Positions 52,421 to 60,991 of a stretch of DNA of 64,000 nt are shown here, in pieces. Origin of the DNA: Burkholderiaceae bacterium DAT-1. GTDB lineage: Bacteria; Pseudomonadota; Gammaproteobacteria; Burkholderiales; Chitinimonadaceae. The notes under the pieces were generated by a model that saw only the letters and a program-made list of their open reading frames with translations, had not been told where the DNA came from and did not search any database. The position numbers and the translations under genes were made by a program. The stretch covers positions 310,001-374,000 of the forward strand of contig JAHRBI010000006.1 in assembly GCA_019084025.1 (NCBI GenBank). The letters are read 5' to 3'. Within the stretch, counting starts at the first letter, position 1, and every line of letters starts with the position of its first letter.

Positions 52421-53437
52421 TTACTCGAGGAAGCCTTCGCCACCGCCCTTGGCAATAGCAATCTGTCCCTCGTCTGCCAGACGACGCACCACTTTGAGGA
52501 TTTCGCGCTGTTCGGCTTCCACATCGGACACCTTGACGGCACCCTTTGCTTCGAAGTCGTCGCGGAGCATTTCTGCCGCCCGCGAGGACATATTTCTGAA
52601 GATCTTGTTGCGCAGGGCTTCGCTCGTTCCCTTCATGGCGGTAATCAATGCATCCGATGCAATTTCGCGGAGCAAGGTCTGGATGCCGCGGTCGTCGATA
52701 TCCACCAGGTTTTCGAAGGTGAACATCTTGTCCTGAATGCGCTGAGCGAGTTCGGGATCGTATTCGCGGATGGCGGTGAGCGCCGAGGTTTCGACCACAC
52801 CACCCATGAAGTTGAGAATTTCTGCAGCCATGGCTTCGCCGCCCATGGCAGACTTCTTGATGCGATCGGCGCCAGACAGCAGCTGCGTCAGCACTTCGTT
52901 CAATTCGCGCAACGCGACAGGCTGGACGCCTTCCAGTGTGGCAATCCGCAGCAAAACATCATTACGCAGCCGTTCCACAAAATAGCTCAGCACTTCGGAA
53001 CACAGATCGGGTTCAAGGTGCACCAGAATCGTGGCAATAATCTGCGGGTGTTCGTTCTTGATGAGTTCGGCCACTGCAGCCGCATCCATCCACTTAAGCG
53101 CTTCAATGCCAGTGTTATCACCACCCTGCAGAATTCGATCCAGCAGATTGGCCGCCTTGTCGGAACCCAATGCCTTGGTCAGCACCGAACGGATATATTC
53201 GTCAGCGGCACCGAAGTTGGCACGGTTTTGCGTGCTGGACAGGAAATCGCCCAGCACAGCCTCAACTTGTTCACGGGTGACATTGTCCATATTGGCCATG
53301 GCCAGACCAATTTTCTGGACTTCCTTCGGTCCAAGGAATTTGAATACCTCGACTGCAGCATCCTCGCCCAGACTCATGAGCAATACCGCGCTCTTGCGAA
53401 TAGCCTCTTCGTTATTGCCACTATCCTTGGCTGCCAT
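52421..53437 (-). CDS. fliG: Flagellar motor switch protein FliG
   Basis: This 338-residue protein is the rotor switch subunit that meets the stator. The N-terminal domain binds FliF (KSAVLLMSLGEDAAVEVFKFL). The middle has the EHPQ motif (KNEHPQIIATILVHLEP). The C-terminal torque domain has MFTFENLVDIDDRGIQTLLRE and the following charged helix with conserved Arg/Asp residues for stator contact. The length is normal. It lies between fliF and fliH in the operon. Confidence 0.97.
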   Translation of the reverse strand: MAAKDSGNNEEAIRKSAVLLMSLGEDAAVEVFKFLGPKEVQKIGLAMANMDNVTREQVEAVLGDFLSSTQNRANFGAADEYIRSVLTKALGSDKAANLLDRILQGGDNTGIEALKWMDAAAVAELIKNEHPQIIATILVHLEPDLCSEVLSYFVERLRNDVLLRIATLEGVQPVALRELNEVLTQLLSGADRIKKSAMGGEAMAAEILNFMGGVVETSALTAIREYDPELAQRIQDKMFTFENLVDIDDRGIQTLLREIASDALITAMKGTSEALRNKIFRNMSSRAAEMLRDDFEAKGAVKVSDVEAEQREILKVVRRLADEGQIAIAKGGGEGFLE

Positions 53438-53529
53438 GTCCTGCCGCTCCCATATTCTTGATCGCCGATGGCGTGACCGATGCTAGTGTCGGTCTCTGGG
53501 TGAGACTGCTATCTCAATCGTTGCTGACC

Positions 53530-55272
53530 TTATGTCGTTTCCTTATCGCCCGCATCCGCATTCAGCCATTCGCGAATAATGGTGGCGACCATACGCGGGT
53601 CTTCGCGAGCCATTTCCTTGGCACGTTGCATCAACTCGGAGAAGGCAATCAACTGAGCATTAGCCTCGGCTTCGGCCACTGCCTCGGCCTCGACTTCGCT
53701 CTGTGCCAGCTCTTCCGCAGTCAGTGCAACCGCACCATCCTCACCGGCCAGCTGCTGTTCACGCTGCGGTCGGATCACATCACGCAGGATCGGACGCAGT
53801 ACACCAAACAGCAGGTAAGCCAGTACCATCGCAATCAGGGCAACCTTGATGATGTCGGTTGTATGAGCGATCAGGTATTCGGTCAGCTTAACCAGGAAGG
53901 ACTTGCCTTCAATATCCAGGATACGATCGGCAAACGCTGCATTCACGACCTTTGCCGAATCTCCGCGCGACTCGCTGTAGCCGATGGCTTCGCGCACCAG
54001 ATGGTCGATTTGCGTCATTTCCGGCTGGGTCAGCGGCACCGACTTCACGCCGCCATCTTTTTGGTTCACACGTTTGTAGTTCACCACGACAGCTGCGGAC
54101 AGGCGCTTGATCTGGCCAAGCGGCTGCTTAACGTGCGCAACAGTACGATCCACTTCGTAGTTACGCGTCATTTCCTTATTAGATGAACCGGTCTGTCCAG
54201 CACCGCCACTCGGACTCACACCGGGTGGGTTGGGTAGATTCACCGGCGCCGAAGCGGCACCCGGAGGCTGATTGGACAAAGCACCGGGCACGCCAGAAGC
54301 AGGTGCATTGTTGTTGGCCGTATTGCTGGATTCCTGCGATTTCTCGCTACGAATCGCTGAGGCATTGGGCGTGGAATTCGGGCGATAATTTTCGCTAGCC
54401 TGTTCCTGCTCCGAAAAATCCAGCTCGGCAGTCACTTCAGCCTTGACGTTATCTTTCCCGACAATCGGCTCGAGAATTTTCTGTACGCGTTCAGCCAGAT
54501 CAGCCTCGACCTGATGGGTGTAAGCCAGCTGTTTGCGGCTGAGATTTGTACCAGTGTTTGGGTTATTGCCGACATTATCCGGATTGGTGGACAACATATT
54601 GCCGTCCTGATCCACCACGGTAACATCACTGGCTTGCAGACTCGGAATGCTACCCGATACCAGATGCACAATCCCGGCCACCTGCGATGCCTCCAGCAGA
54701 CGTCCGGGATACAGTGTCAGCAACACGGAAACCGTCGGATGTACCTTATCGCGCAGAAACACGCTTTCCTTGGGCATGGCAATGTGCACACGCGCCGATT
54801 GCACCGCAGAAAGCGATTCAATGCTGTGCGATAGCTCACCTTCCACTGCGCGCTGATAATTGACCTGCTCGTTGAACTGGCTGATGCCGAACTTCTGGTT
54901 ATCCATCAGTTCGAAGCCGACATAGCCGGCTTTCGGTAAGCCTTGCGACGCCAGACGAAGTCGGATGTCGTACACTTTGTCAGCCGGAACGGCAATGGCC
55001 CCGCCCATCTCGACCTTGTAGGGGATATTCATCTGCTGCAGCGACTGGATGATCTGGCCGCCATCACGATCTGCAACATTGGAGAAGAGAATTCGGTATC
55101 CGGGATCGCGTGACCACATCACGCTGGCAAACATTGCCGCAACGGCAAGTGCCACACCGGCAAGAATTGCAATCTTGCGGGGATTCGACAGTCTGTTGAA
55201 ACGCTGAACCAACTTGGTAATCGGGTTCGGCGGCGCTTCTGCGTGATCTAGAGCTACAACTGCCTCATCCAT
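53530..55272 (-). CDS. fliF: Flagellar MS-ring protein FliF
   Basis: This 580-residue inner-membrane protein forms the MS ring. An N-terminal membrane helix (IAILAGVALAVAAMFASVMW) precedes the two ring-building domains (YRILFSNVADRDGGQIIQSL, AMPKESVFLRDKVHPTVSVLL). A long low-complexity insert rich in Asn/Pro/Ser follows at about 300-365. A second helix (IIKVALIAMVLAYLLFGVL) comes before the FliG-binding tail. The length is usual. It follows fliE by 15 bases. Confidence 0.97.
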   Translation of the reverse strand: MDEAVVALDHAEAPPNPITKLVQRFNRLSNPRKIAILAGVALAVAAMFASVMWSRDPGYRILFSNVADRDGGQIIQSLQQMNIPYKVEMGGAIAVPADKVYDIRLRLASQGLPKAGYVGFELMDNQKFGISQFNEQVNYQRAVEGELSHSIESLSAVQSARVHIAMPKESVFLRDKVHPTVSVLLTLYPGRLLEASQVAGIVHLVSGSIPSLQASDVTVVDQDGNMLSTNPDNVGNNPNTGTNLSRKQLAYTHQVEADLAERVQKILEPIVGKDNVKAEVTAELDFSEQEQASENYRPNSTPNASAIRSEKSQESSNTANNNAPASGVPGALSNQPPGAASAPVNLPNPPGVSPSGGAGQTGSSNKEMTRNYEVDRTVAHVKQPLGQIKRLSAAVVVNYKRVNQKDGGVKSVPLTQPEMTQIDHLVREAIGYSESRGDSAKVVNAAFADRILDIEGKSFLVKLTEYLIAHTTDIIKVALIAMVLAYLLFGVLRPILRDVIRPQREQQLAGEDGAVALTAEELAQSEVEAEAVAEAEANAQLIAFSELMQRAKEMAREDPRMVATIIREWLNADAGDKETT

Positions 55273-55287
55273 GGTTCATCCAGGTCA

Positions 55288-55611
55288 TTACACTTGCATG
55301 TTCATCACGTCCTGGTAAGCGGAAACCAGTTTGTTACGAACCTGCACCATTGTCTGGAACGACAGACTCGCCTTTTGCAGCGAGACCATCACGTCTTGTA
55401 GATTCGCATCGGGTGCGCCGGATTCGAAGGCCTGCTGATTAGCATGCGCATCAAGCTGCATCTGGTTTACCTGATCAATCGAACTTTTGAGAACCGAGGC
55501 AAAGTCTCCGCCCTCAGGAATGTCCGCAGCAGGTGTCGACTTCTGGCTTGAAGCCAGCGACGACATCGCCTTCAGTTCCCCCAACAATTGATCAATACCT
55601 GGTGTGCCCAT
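55288..55611 (-). CDS. fliE: Flagellar hook-basal body protein FliE
   Basis: This protein of about 107 residues connects the MS ring to the rod. Its C-terminal half is the FliE core (LQDVMVSLQKASLSFQTMV, RNKLVSAYQDVMNMQV ending), while the N-terminal half is variable. Two ATGs overlap at 55614 and 55611; the second has a GAGG site at better spacing. It is the first gene of the fliEFGHIJ block and lies about 100 bases downstream of a sigma-54-type promoter. Confidence 0.95.
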   Translation of the reverse strand: MGTPGIDQLLGELKAMSSLASSQKSTPAADIPEGGDFASVLKSSIDQVNQMQLDAHANQQAFESGAPDANLQDVMVSLQKASLSFQTMVQVRNKLVSAYQDVMNMQV

Positions 55612-55712
55612 CATGCACCTCGAACCTCGGTAGGTCGGAAACCCCAACAAAACGCAATCAGGTATTTCCGGCATCTACATTTTGAATATAGGAAGCAGTT
55701 TCATCATTGCCA

Positions 55713-55728
55713 AGCAATTGCCAGGCCA
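55713..55728 (-). promoter_or_regulatory. Sigma-54-type promoter upstream of fliE
   Basis: The minus strand reads TGGCCT-GGCAA-TTGCT. It has GG at -24 and GC at -12 at exactly the consensus spacing (TGGCAC-N5-TTGCW), with only the AC dinucleotide changed. The FlrC-type sigma-54 activator gene lies immediately upstream in the same direction, which supports class II flagellar control of fliE onward. Confidence 0.7.
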
Positions 55729-55875
55729 GATTTCACGCCCAATCGGTCTTCACCCTCTTAAACGGCAAAAATTGTGAAAACTTGAACGCCCAAGCCAGTT
55801 TTCACGGGGTAGACGACAAACGGTTGCTGTCGTATTTTTGTCATCTCCCCCCTGCTTTTGTATTGCGCTACGACC

Positions 55876-57231
55876 CTATTCAACCAGAAAACCCTCTTCG
55901 CGATACTGTTGCAGCTTGTATCGAAGCGTACGCTCGCTCATCCCTAATCGCTCGGCGGCAAGCTTTCGTACACCTTGCGCAGCATTCAGGGTATCGAGAA
56001 TATGCTGCCGCTCCAGTACCTTGATATCCGTGACAGGTTCTGCCGGGAAAACGGCAAGCTTTTCCGGTTCGGCGGCAATCCTTGCCGGTAACATTTGCCG
56101 CAAGCGAGAGCTGCCGGGCAAGAACAGATGCGCGCACTCGATATCGTCACCGGGCGCCAGAATCAGTGCGCGCTGCATGACATTCTCAAGCTCGCGAATA
56201 TTGCCGTCCCAGGTGTGCGACTTGAGCACTACAGCAGCCTGATCACTGATGGTGGGCATCCGTCGATGCGTCAGCCCCGAATGCCGCGCCAGAATAGTAC
56301 GTGCAAGCGGCAAGATATCGTCAGGACGCTCGCGCAATGCCGGCAATTTCAGCGGAAACACATTCAGCCGGTAATACAAATCCTCACGGAAACGATGCTC
56401 TGCCACTTCCAGCTCCATGTCGCGATTGGAGGTAGACAGCACACGAATATTCACAGGGATGGGGTGGCGCCCCCCAACCCGCTCTACTTCGCGCTCCTGC
56501 AGAACACGCAGTAACTTGGCCTGAAGCTCAAGTGGCATCTCCGACACTTCATCCAGTAGCAGCGTACCGCCATTGGCCTGTTCAAATTTGCCAATGTGCT
56601 GATTTGCCGCACCGGTAAACGCGCCGCGCTCATGGCCAAACAGGGTGGACTCGAGGAGGTTCTCTGGAATGGCCGCACAATTGATTGCAACGAAGGGGCC
56701 GTTGGCGCGCGGCGAATGACGATGAATATAGCGCGCCAGCACTTCCTTGCCCGTGCCGCTTTCGCCTGTGATCATCACCGACGCATCCGACATCGCCACG
56801 CGCTGTGCCACATCCAGCAGATCCAGCATACCCGGCGCTTCGGCGATCAAGGCATCATCGTTCACCGAAGGCAACATATAGCGAGCCACCTGAACCAGCA
56901 GATCCTCAGGCTCGAAGGGTTTTGGGAGATAGTGAGCCGCGCCCGCATGCATGGCCGCCACAGCCTTTTCGATCATGCCGTAGGCCGTCATCAGAATCAC
57001 GGGGATATGCGGATAATCTATCTTGATCTGGGACAGCAGTGCTTCGCCATCCATTGGCTGCATCTGCACATCAGACAAAACCAGACCGACCTTGTGGCTG
57101 GATATCTGTTCGAGACCACGGCTGCCATCATCAGCCTCAATCACGCGGTAGCCTGCAATTTTCAGCGTATCGGCCAGCGCCTCGCGCAGGTCGTTGTCAT
57201 CTTCAACAATGAGAATCGGTAGTGCTGCCAT
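55876..57231 (-). CDS. flrC: Sigma-54-dependent response regulator, FlrC/FleR type
   Basis: This protein of about 451 residues has a receiver domain (Asp54 phosphosite in LVLSDVQMQPMDGEA). An AAA+ sigma-54 activation domain follows, with Walker A GESGTGKEVLARYIH, the intact sigma-54-contacting loop GAFTGA and the TLLLDEVSEMP Walker B. A C-terminal Fis-type helix-turn-helix (KLAAERLGMSERTLRYKL) ends it. FlrC/FleR activates class III basal-body genes. The partner kinase gene flrB lies upstream, separated by the CheB and STAS genes. ATG 57231 is chosen; the frame opens to 57276 without receiver homology. Confidence 0.93.
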   Translation of the reverse strand: MAALPILIVEDDNDLREALADTLKIAGYRVIEADDGSRGLEQISSHKVGLVLSDVQMQPMDGEALLSQIKIDYPHIPVILMTAYGMIEKAVAAMHAGAAHYLPKPFEPEDLLVQVARYMLPSVNDDALIAEAPGMLDLLDVAQRVAMSDASVMITGESGTGKEVLARYIHRHSPRANGPFVAINCAAIPENLLESTLFGHERGAFTGAANQHIGKFEQANGGTLLLDEVSEMPLELQAKLLRVLQEREVERVGGRHPIPVNIRVLSTSNRDMELEVAEHRFREDLYYRLNVFPLKLPALRERPDDILPLARTILARHSGLTHRRMPTISDQAAVVLKSHTWDGNIRELENVMQRALILAPGDDIECAHLFLPGSSRLRQMLPARIAAEPEKLAVFPAEPVTDIKVLERQHILDTLNAAQGVRKLAAERLGMSERTLRYKLQQYREEGFLVE

Positions 57232-57289
57232 GAAACACTGCTCCCTCGTATCGTGTATGCCGAACGCGCGGAGCATTGCTTAAGCAATT

Positions 57290-58084
57290 TTAGCGCCCGC
57301 GCTTGGCAACCACCATCAGAACCCTGTGCGTCATCTCCTTTAGCGAGATGACTTCATGAGTCGCACCAATTGCGATCGCCTCTTTAGGCATACCAAATAC
57401 CACGCAACTTTGCTCATCTTGTGCAAAGTTATATGCGCCTGCTTGACGCATTTCGAGCATCCCCTGAGCCCCATCACGACCCATTCCGGTGAGCATCACC
57501 CCCACTGCATTGGCTCCGGCAAGATTGGCCACCGAACGGAACATGACATCGACAGAAGGCCTGTGACGATTGACTGGCAAGCCTTCCGAGAGACTGCAGT
57601 GATATTTGTTGTTGCGCATCACCAGCATCAGATGCGCACTCCCGGGTGCGATGTAGGCTGTTCCCGGCAGGATGGGTTCTTCATCCTCAGCTTCTTTGAC
57701 ATGAATACGACACTGCGTATCCAATCTTGAGGCAAACGAGCGCGTAAATTGCGCCGGCATATGCTGGGTGATGATGATGGGGGGAATAATGGAAGGCATC
57801 GGCTGAAGGAATGCCTTGATGGCATCCGTTCCACCTGTTGAGGCGCCAACGGCAATAATCGTTTCGCGGATAACCGGTTTGCGGATTTGCAGCGGAAGAA
57901 TGACGTCCGCATTGTGTGAAGGAAGAACCTGCATGTGCCCTGCGGGACGCTCGGGACGAACCCCGGTATCCAGATGCCCTAATCTGGACCCCGACCGCAA
58001 GACATCGGTATCAGTATCCCTGGCCATCAGGCGATCGCCCTCACCATGGCCCATCGAATGAACGCCATGCAGGCTGGCTGACAT
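57290..58084 (-). CDS. CheB-type methylesterase lacking a receiver domain
   Basis: This 264-residue protein contains the CheB catalytic domain only. Ser82 is in VGASTGGTDAI, the His in ITQHMPAQFTRSFA, and the Asp in MLTGMGRDGAQGM, so the triad is complete. Residues 1-75 have no receiver-like sequence, whereas standard CheB of about 350 residues begins with one. It would demethylate or deamidate chemoreceptors without CheA control, or serve another target. It lies between the STAS gene and flrC in the flagellar regulatory operon. The exact start is uncertain, since no strong ribosome site is seen. Confidence 0.85.
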   Translation of the reverse strand: MSASLHGVHSMGHGEGDRLMARDTDTDVLRSGSRLGHLDTGVRPERPAGHMQVLPSHNADVILPLQIRKPVIRETIIAVGASTGGTDAIKAFLQPMPSIIPPIIITQHMPAQFTRSFASRLDTQCRIHVKEAEDEEPILPGTAYIAPGSAHLMLVMRNNKYHCSLSEGLPVNRHRPSVDVMFRSVANLAGANAVGVMLTGMGRDGAQGMLEMRQAGAYNFAQDEQSCVVFGMPKEAIAIGATHEVISLKEMTHRVLMVVAKRGR

Positions 58085-58173
58085 TGCGCACGTGGATCAT
58101 GAGCCGATTCCTCACTGATCCAGTGCCACACCAGCAGCTCCGGCATGGACTGAATCAGACAGGAAGCCGTCAA

Positions 58174-58479
58174 TTACAGGATGGTAAAAATCTTGCCGAA
58201 GCAAGCAATTTCCAGCACTTGCCGAACCGCATCCTTGCAATTGGCCAATGCCAGCTTACGACCGCCGGACGATGCTTTTTCTTTAAGTAACAGCAACATC
58301 CCCAAGGCCGAACTGTCCAGATAGTCCACGCTCTCAAAATCAACCACGATTTCCTTGACATCATCCTGAGCCAGGAGCTGATCGCAAGCATGACGAAAAT
58401 CACGGTGTGCACTGAAATCAAACTGTCCGGTCAGAACAAGGCGCCCTGTTGCGCCCTCAATTTGCACGGTTGCTGTCAT
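58174..58479 (-). CDS. STAS-domain protein (anti-sigma-factor antagonist-like)
   Basis: This 101-residue protein is a single STAS domain with the phosphoserine loop YLDSSALGMLLLLKEK (candidate Ser56/Ser57) and the FDFSAHRDFRHACDQLL helix. Such proteins switch partner kinases or anti-sigma factors by phosphorylation. No partner serine kinase is in the window. It lies between flrB and the receiver-less CheB, 89 bases before the latter, and is probably co-transcribed. Function in motility control is inferred from position. Confidence 0.85.
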   Translation of the reverse strand: MTATVQIEGATGRLVLTGQFDFSAHRDFRHACDQLLAQDDVKEIVVDFESVDYLDSSALGMLLLLKEKASSGGRKLALANCKDAVRQVLEIACFGKIFTIL

Positions 58480-58624
58480 GTTGACCTGTTTCCCTTCTAC
58501 GAATATCCACTGGACTTCACGATCCGCTGGCGGCTAGCCATGCCAGATTGATAGCTTTTTTCAATCTCGCATGAAAAACCCAAAAACTTTATTGTGCCAC
58601 GAGACAACCCGCTTCGTGGAGATG

Positions 58625-59791
58625 TTATTTCACAATAGGCAATCGGATGGTAAATCGCGCACCTTTTCCCAGTGCAGACTGAACCCCGATTTCTCCAGCA
58701 TAGGCCGTAACCAAATTCCGTACAATTGCTAATCCCAACCCGGTCCCTTCTTTTCGAGTCGTGAAAAAGGGCTCAAACAAGCGCTCCTGAAGCTCTTGAG
58801 CAATACCGCAGCCGTTGTCCTCAACCTCCAGGAATGCATTGTCCCGATAAACATTCAGACGAACTGCAATCCGGCCACCGTCCGTCGTTGCTTCAACCGC
58901 GTTCTCGAGCAGATTAATGACGCCGCCCAACATATCCTTTCCCGATACATTGACCCAGATGGGGGCATCCGGCATGGCGATGTGCCAATCACGATGCATC
59001 GCCCGTTCCTGCGGCTCCACCGTCTGCACAGCTTCGCTGACCAAATCTTTCAAATTGATTCGCTCGGTATGAGCCTGCTGGCCACGTACGAAACTCAGCA
59101 TGTCCTGAATCAGGCTTTCCAGATACCGCAACTGCCCAAGCGCTTTGTTGCTAAAGCGGATCCGGTCTGGCTCCTGCAATTGCTGTCGCGACAGATTTGC
59201 GACATAGAGCAGAGCGGTCGATAACGGTGTTCGGAGTTGGTGGGCTAACCCTGCAGCCATCTCCCCCATGGATGCGAGCCGTTTGTGGTGTTCGAGCTGA
59301 CGCTGTAAACGCCAGCGTTCGCTCAAATCGGTCACCAGCACAATGCGTTCCCCGCCTCCCAGCGTCCGGTTAACCACGCCGATCCGCCGCTCATTGCCGG
59401 TTGGGTCAGTAAACTCGAACTCGCCAGATACCGCAGTTGCCTTCAAGGTACTTTCGACGCCTGCATGCCAGTCCTTACCGGTCAAACCGTCGCCAAATAA
59501 CTCCAGCGCTGCCGCATTCGCCATACTGAGACACCCGCTCGGATCGATTTCGACCACACCTGCGGGCAAGCCATCCAGTAATGCTTCCAAGCGTGCAGAC
59601 AAGGCCGCCTTCTCCTCGAATTGCTTGCGTAAAGCACCATTGGCCACAGCAAGTTCAGTGGTGAGCGAAGTCACTCGCTGCTCAAGCTCCTGATAGGACT
59701 CCACCAGTTGCCGCGATGCTTCAGTGAACAGAGAAAAGGCCTGTTCCAGCTCCGCGCGGTCCGCATTTTTGCGCTCGTCGTCCAGAGTCAT
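58625..59791 (-). CDS. flrB: Flagellar sensor histidine kinase, FlrB/FleS type
   Basis: This cytoplasmic kinase of about 388 residues has an N-terminal coiled coil and a PAS domain (LLDGLPAGVVEIDPSG to about 160). The dimerisation/phosphoacceptor helix follows (GLAHQLRTPLSTALLY, His184). The ATPase domain has boxes NLLENAVEAT, VEDNGCGIAQE and GTGLGLAIV. No membrane helix is present, as in FlrB/FleS. ATG 59791 is supported by AGAGGA six bases upstream; the frame continues to 60217 but crosses the divergent cheV gene. The partner FlrC is two genes downstream. Confidence 0.92.
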   Translation of the reverse strand: MTLDDERKNADRAELEQAFSLFTEASRQLVESYQELEQRVTSLTTELAVANGALRKQFEEKAALSARLEALLDGLPAGVVEIDPSGCLSMANAAALELFGDGLTGKDWHAGVESTLKATAVSGEFEFTDPTGNERRIGVVNRTLGGGERIVLVTDLSERWRLQRQLEHHKRLASMGEMAAGLAHQLRTPLSTALLYVANLSRQQLQEPDRIRFSNKALGQLRYLESLIQDMLSFVRGQQAHTERINLKDLVSEAVQTVEPQERAMHRDWHIAMPDAPIWVNVSGKDMLGGVINLLENAVEATTDGGRIAVRLNVYRDNAFLEVEDNGCGIAQELQERLFEPFFTTRKEGTGLGLAIVRNLVTAYAGEIGVQSALGKGARFTIRLPIVK

Positions 59792-59996
59792 GATTTCCTC
59801 TTGGGGGTTTGCCTTACCTTGCATTATAAAAATCTCAGGCTTTGCCAACTTTGATTGCACGTTACACAGAGCATCTTCCCCACACGTGCACAAAGATTGC
59901 AATCGACAAACTGGTTTATGCGCAATTCTGTGGCTATAACGACTAAGGACAGCGCATCGACAAGCGCTCGACGACATCGGATACAGGAGCGGTAAA

Positions 59997-60968
59997 GTGT
60001 CAGACCTATTGAAGAATATCGACGCACGCACCAAGCTTGCAGGGACAAACAAGCTTGAAATCCTCCTGTTCACGCTGGGGCTCGACGAGCGCAGTGGTCG
60101 TCGCGAGAACTTCGGTATCAACGTCTTTAAAGTGCGCGAAGTCATGCGTACCCCGGAAATTACCCAGGCGCCCGACATGCCTCCCGCTGTAGAGGGCATG
60201 GTCAGCCTGCGCGGCATCCTGATTCCAGTGATTGATCTGGCTAAATACGTGGGTGTTCAGACTACAACCAAGCCGGAAATCATGATTGTGTCCGAATACA
60301 ACGGACACACTCAGGGCTTCCTGGTCGAGGCCGTTGATACCATTCTGCGTCTGGACTGGTCACAAATGCGTGTTCCGCCCGAGATGCTCGCCAATACCTT
60401 GCGCGGACTAGTCACTGCGGTCACCGAACTTGAAAACAACAAGCTGGTGATGATGCTGGACGTTGAAAAAGTACTGGCTGAAACCAACGAAGCGGATGAC
60501 TCCCACGAATTCCGCGCGATCCAGCCACAGGCAGATCTGATCGGAAAAACGGTCTTCTTTGCGGATGACTCGGCAGTTGCACGCAAACAGATTGAACGCA
60601 CCCTTGATGCGCTGAAAATCAATTACGAATTTGCCATCAACGGTAAGAAAGCATGGGAAGCACTGCAAAAGATTGCCGTCTATGCTGAAACGCAGGGCAA
60701 GGCCGTTAAGGATCTCGTCCATATGATACTAACTGACGTAGAAATGCCGGAAATGGACGGCTACATGCTGACCAAGCAAGTGAAAAGTGATCCGCGCTTT
60801 GCTGGCATTCCTGTCCTCATGCATTCGTCGCTGTCGGGCATGTCTAACCAGAAGCTCGGACAGTCAGTGGGGGTGGACGCGTATGTGGCGAAATTCGAGC
60901 CACAAAAGCTCACCGATGCAGTCGCGACGATGCTGCGTGGAAACTATGATGCGCCTTCGCATCGCTAG
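59997..60968 (+). CDS. cheV: Chemotaxis protein CheV (first copy)
   Basis: This 323-residue protein fuses a CheW-like adaptor domain (about 20-165, FGINVFKVREVM, GMVSLRGILIPVIDLAKYV) to a receiver domain (FADDSAVARKQ, ILTDVEMPEMDGYMLTKQ with the phospho-Asp). CheV couples receptors to CheA and tunes adaptation through phosphorylation. The GTG start at 59997 has AGGAG seven bases upstream. It is the first gene of a plus-strand chemotaxis block and divergent from flrB. Thirty-odd residues at the start have the conserved IDARTKLAGTNKLEILLF shared with the next gene. Confidence 0.95.
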   Translation: MSDLLKNIDARTKLAGTNKLEILLFTLGLDERSGRRENFGINVFKVREVMRTPEITQAPDMPPAVEGMVSLRGILIPVIDLAKYVGVQTTTKPEIMIVSEYNGHTQGFLVEAVDTILRLDWSQMRVPPEMLANTLRGLVTAVTELENNKLVMMLDVEKVLAETNEADDSHEFRAIQPQADLIGKTVFFADDSAVARKQIERTLDALKINYEFAINGKKAWEALQKIAVYAETQGKAVKDLVHMILTDVEMPEMDGYMLTKQVKSDPRFAGIPVLMHSSLSGMSNQKLGQSVGVDAYVAKFEPQKLTDAVATMLRGNYDAPSHR

Positions 60969-60991
60969 TCTATCGACCGGAGACATTCTTC

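Noticed and set aside
55707-56024. 105-codon plus-strand frame overlapping the flrC end
   Set aside because: No ribosome site, crosses the sigma-54 promoter, and mostly antisense to flrC.
58568-58590. TGGCAC on the minus strand upstream of the STAS gene as a sigma-54 promoter
   Set aside because: The -24 half is perfect but no GC lies at the -12 position.
59792-60217. 142-codon upstream extension of the flrB frame
   Set aside because: It crosses the divergent cheV start and has no kinase-like sequence. ATG 59791 has a proper ribosome site.
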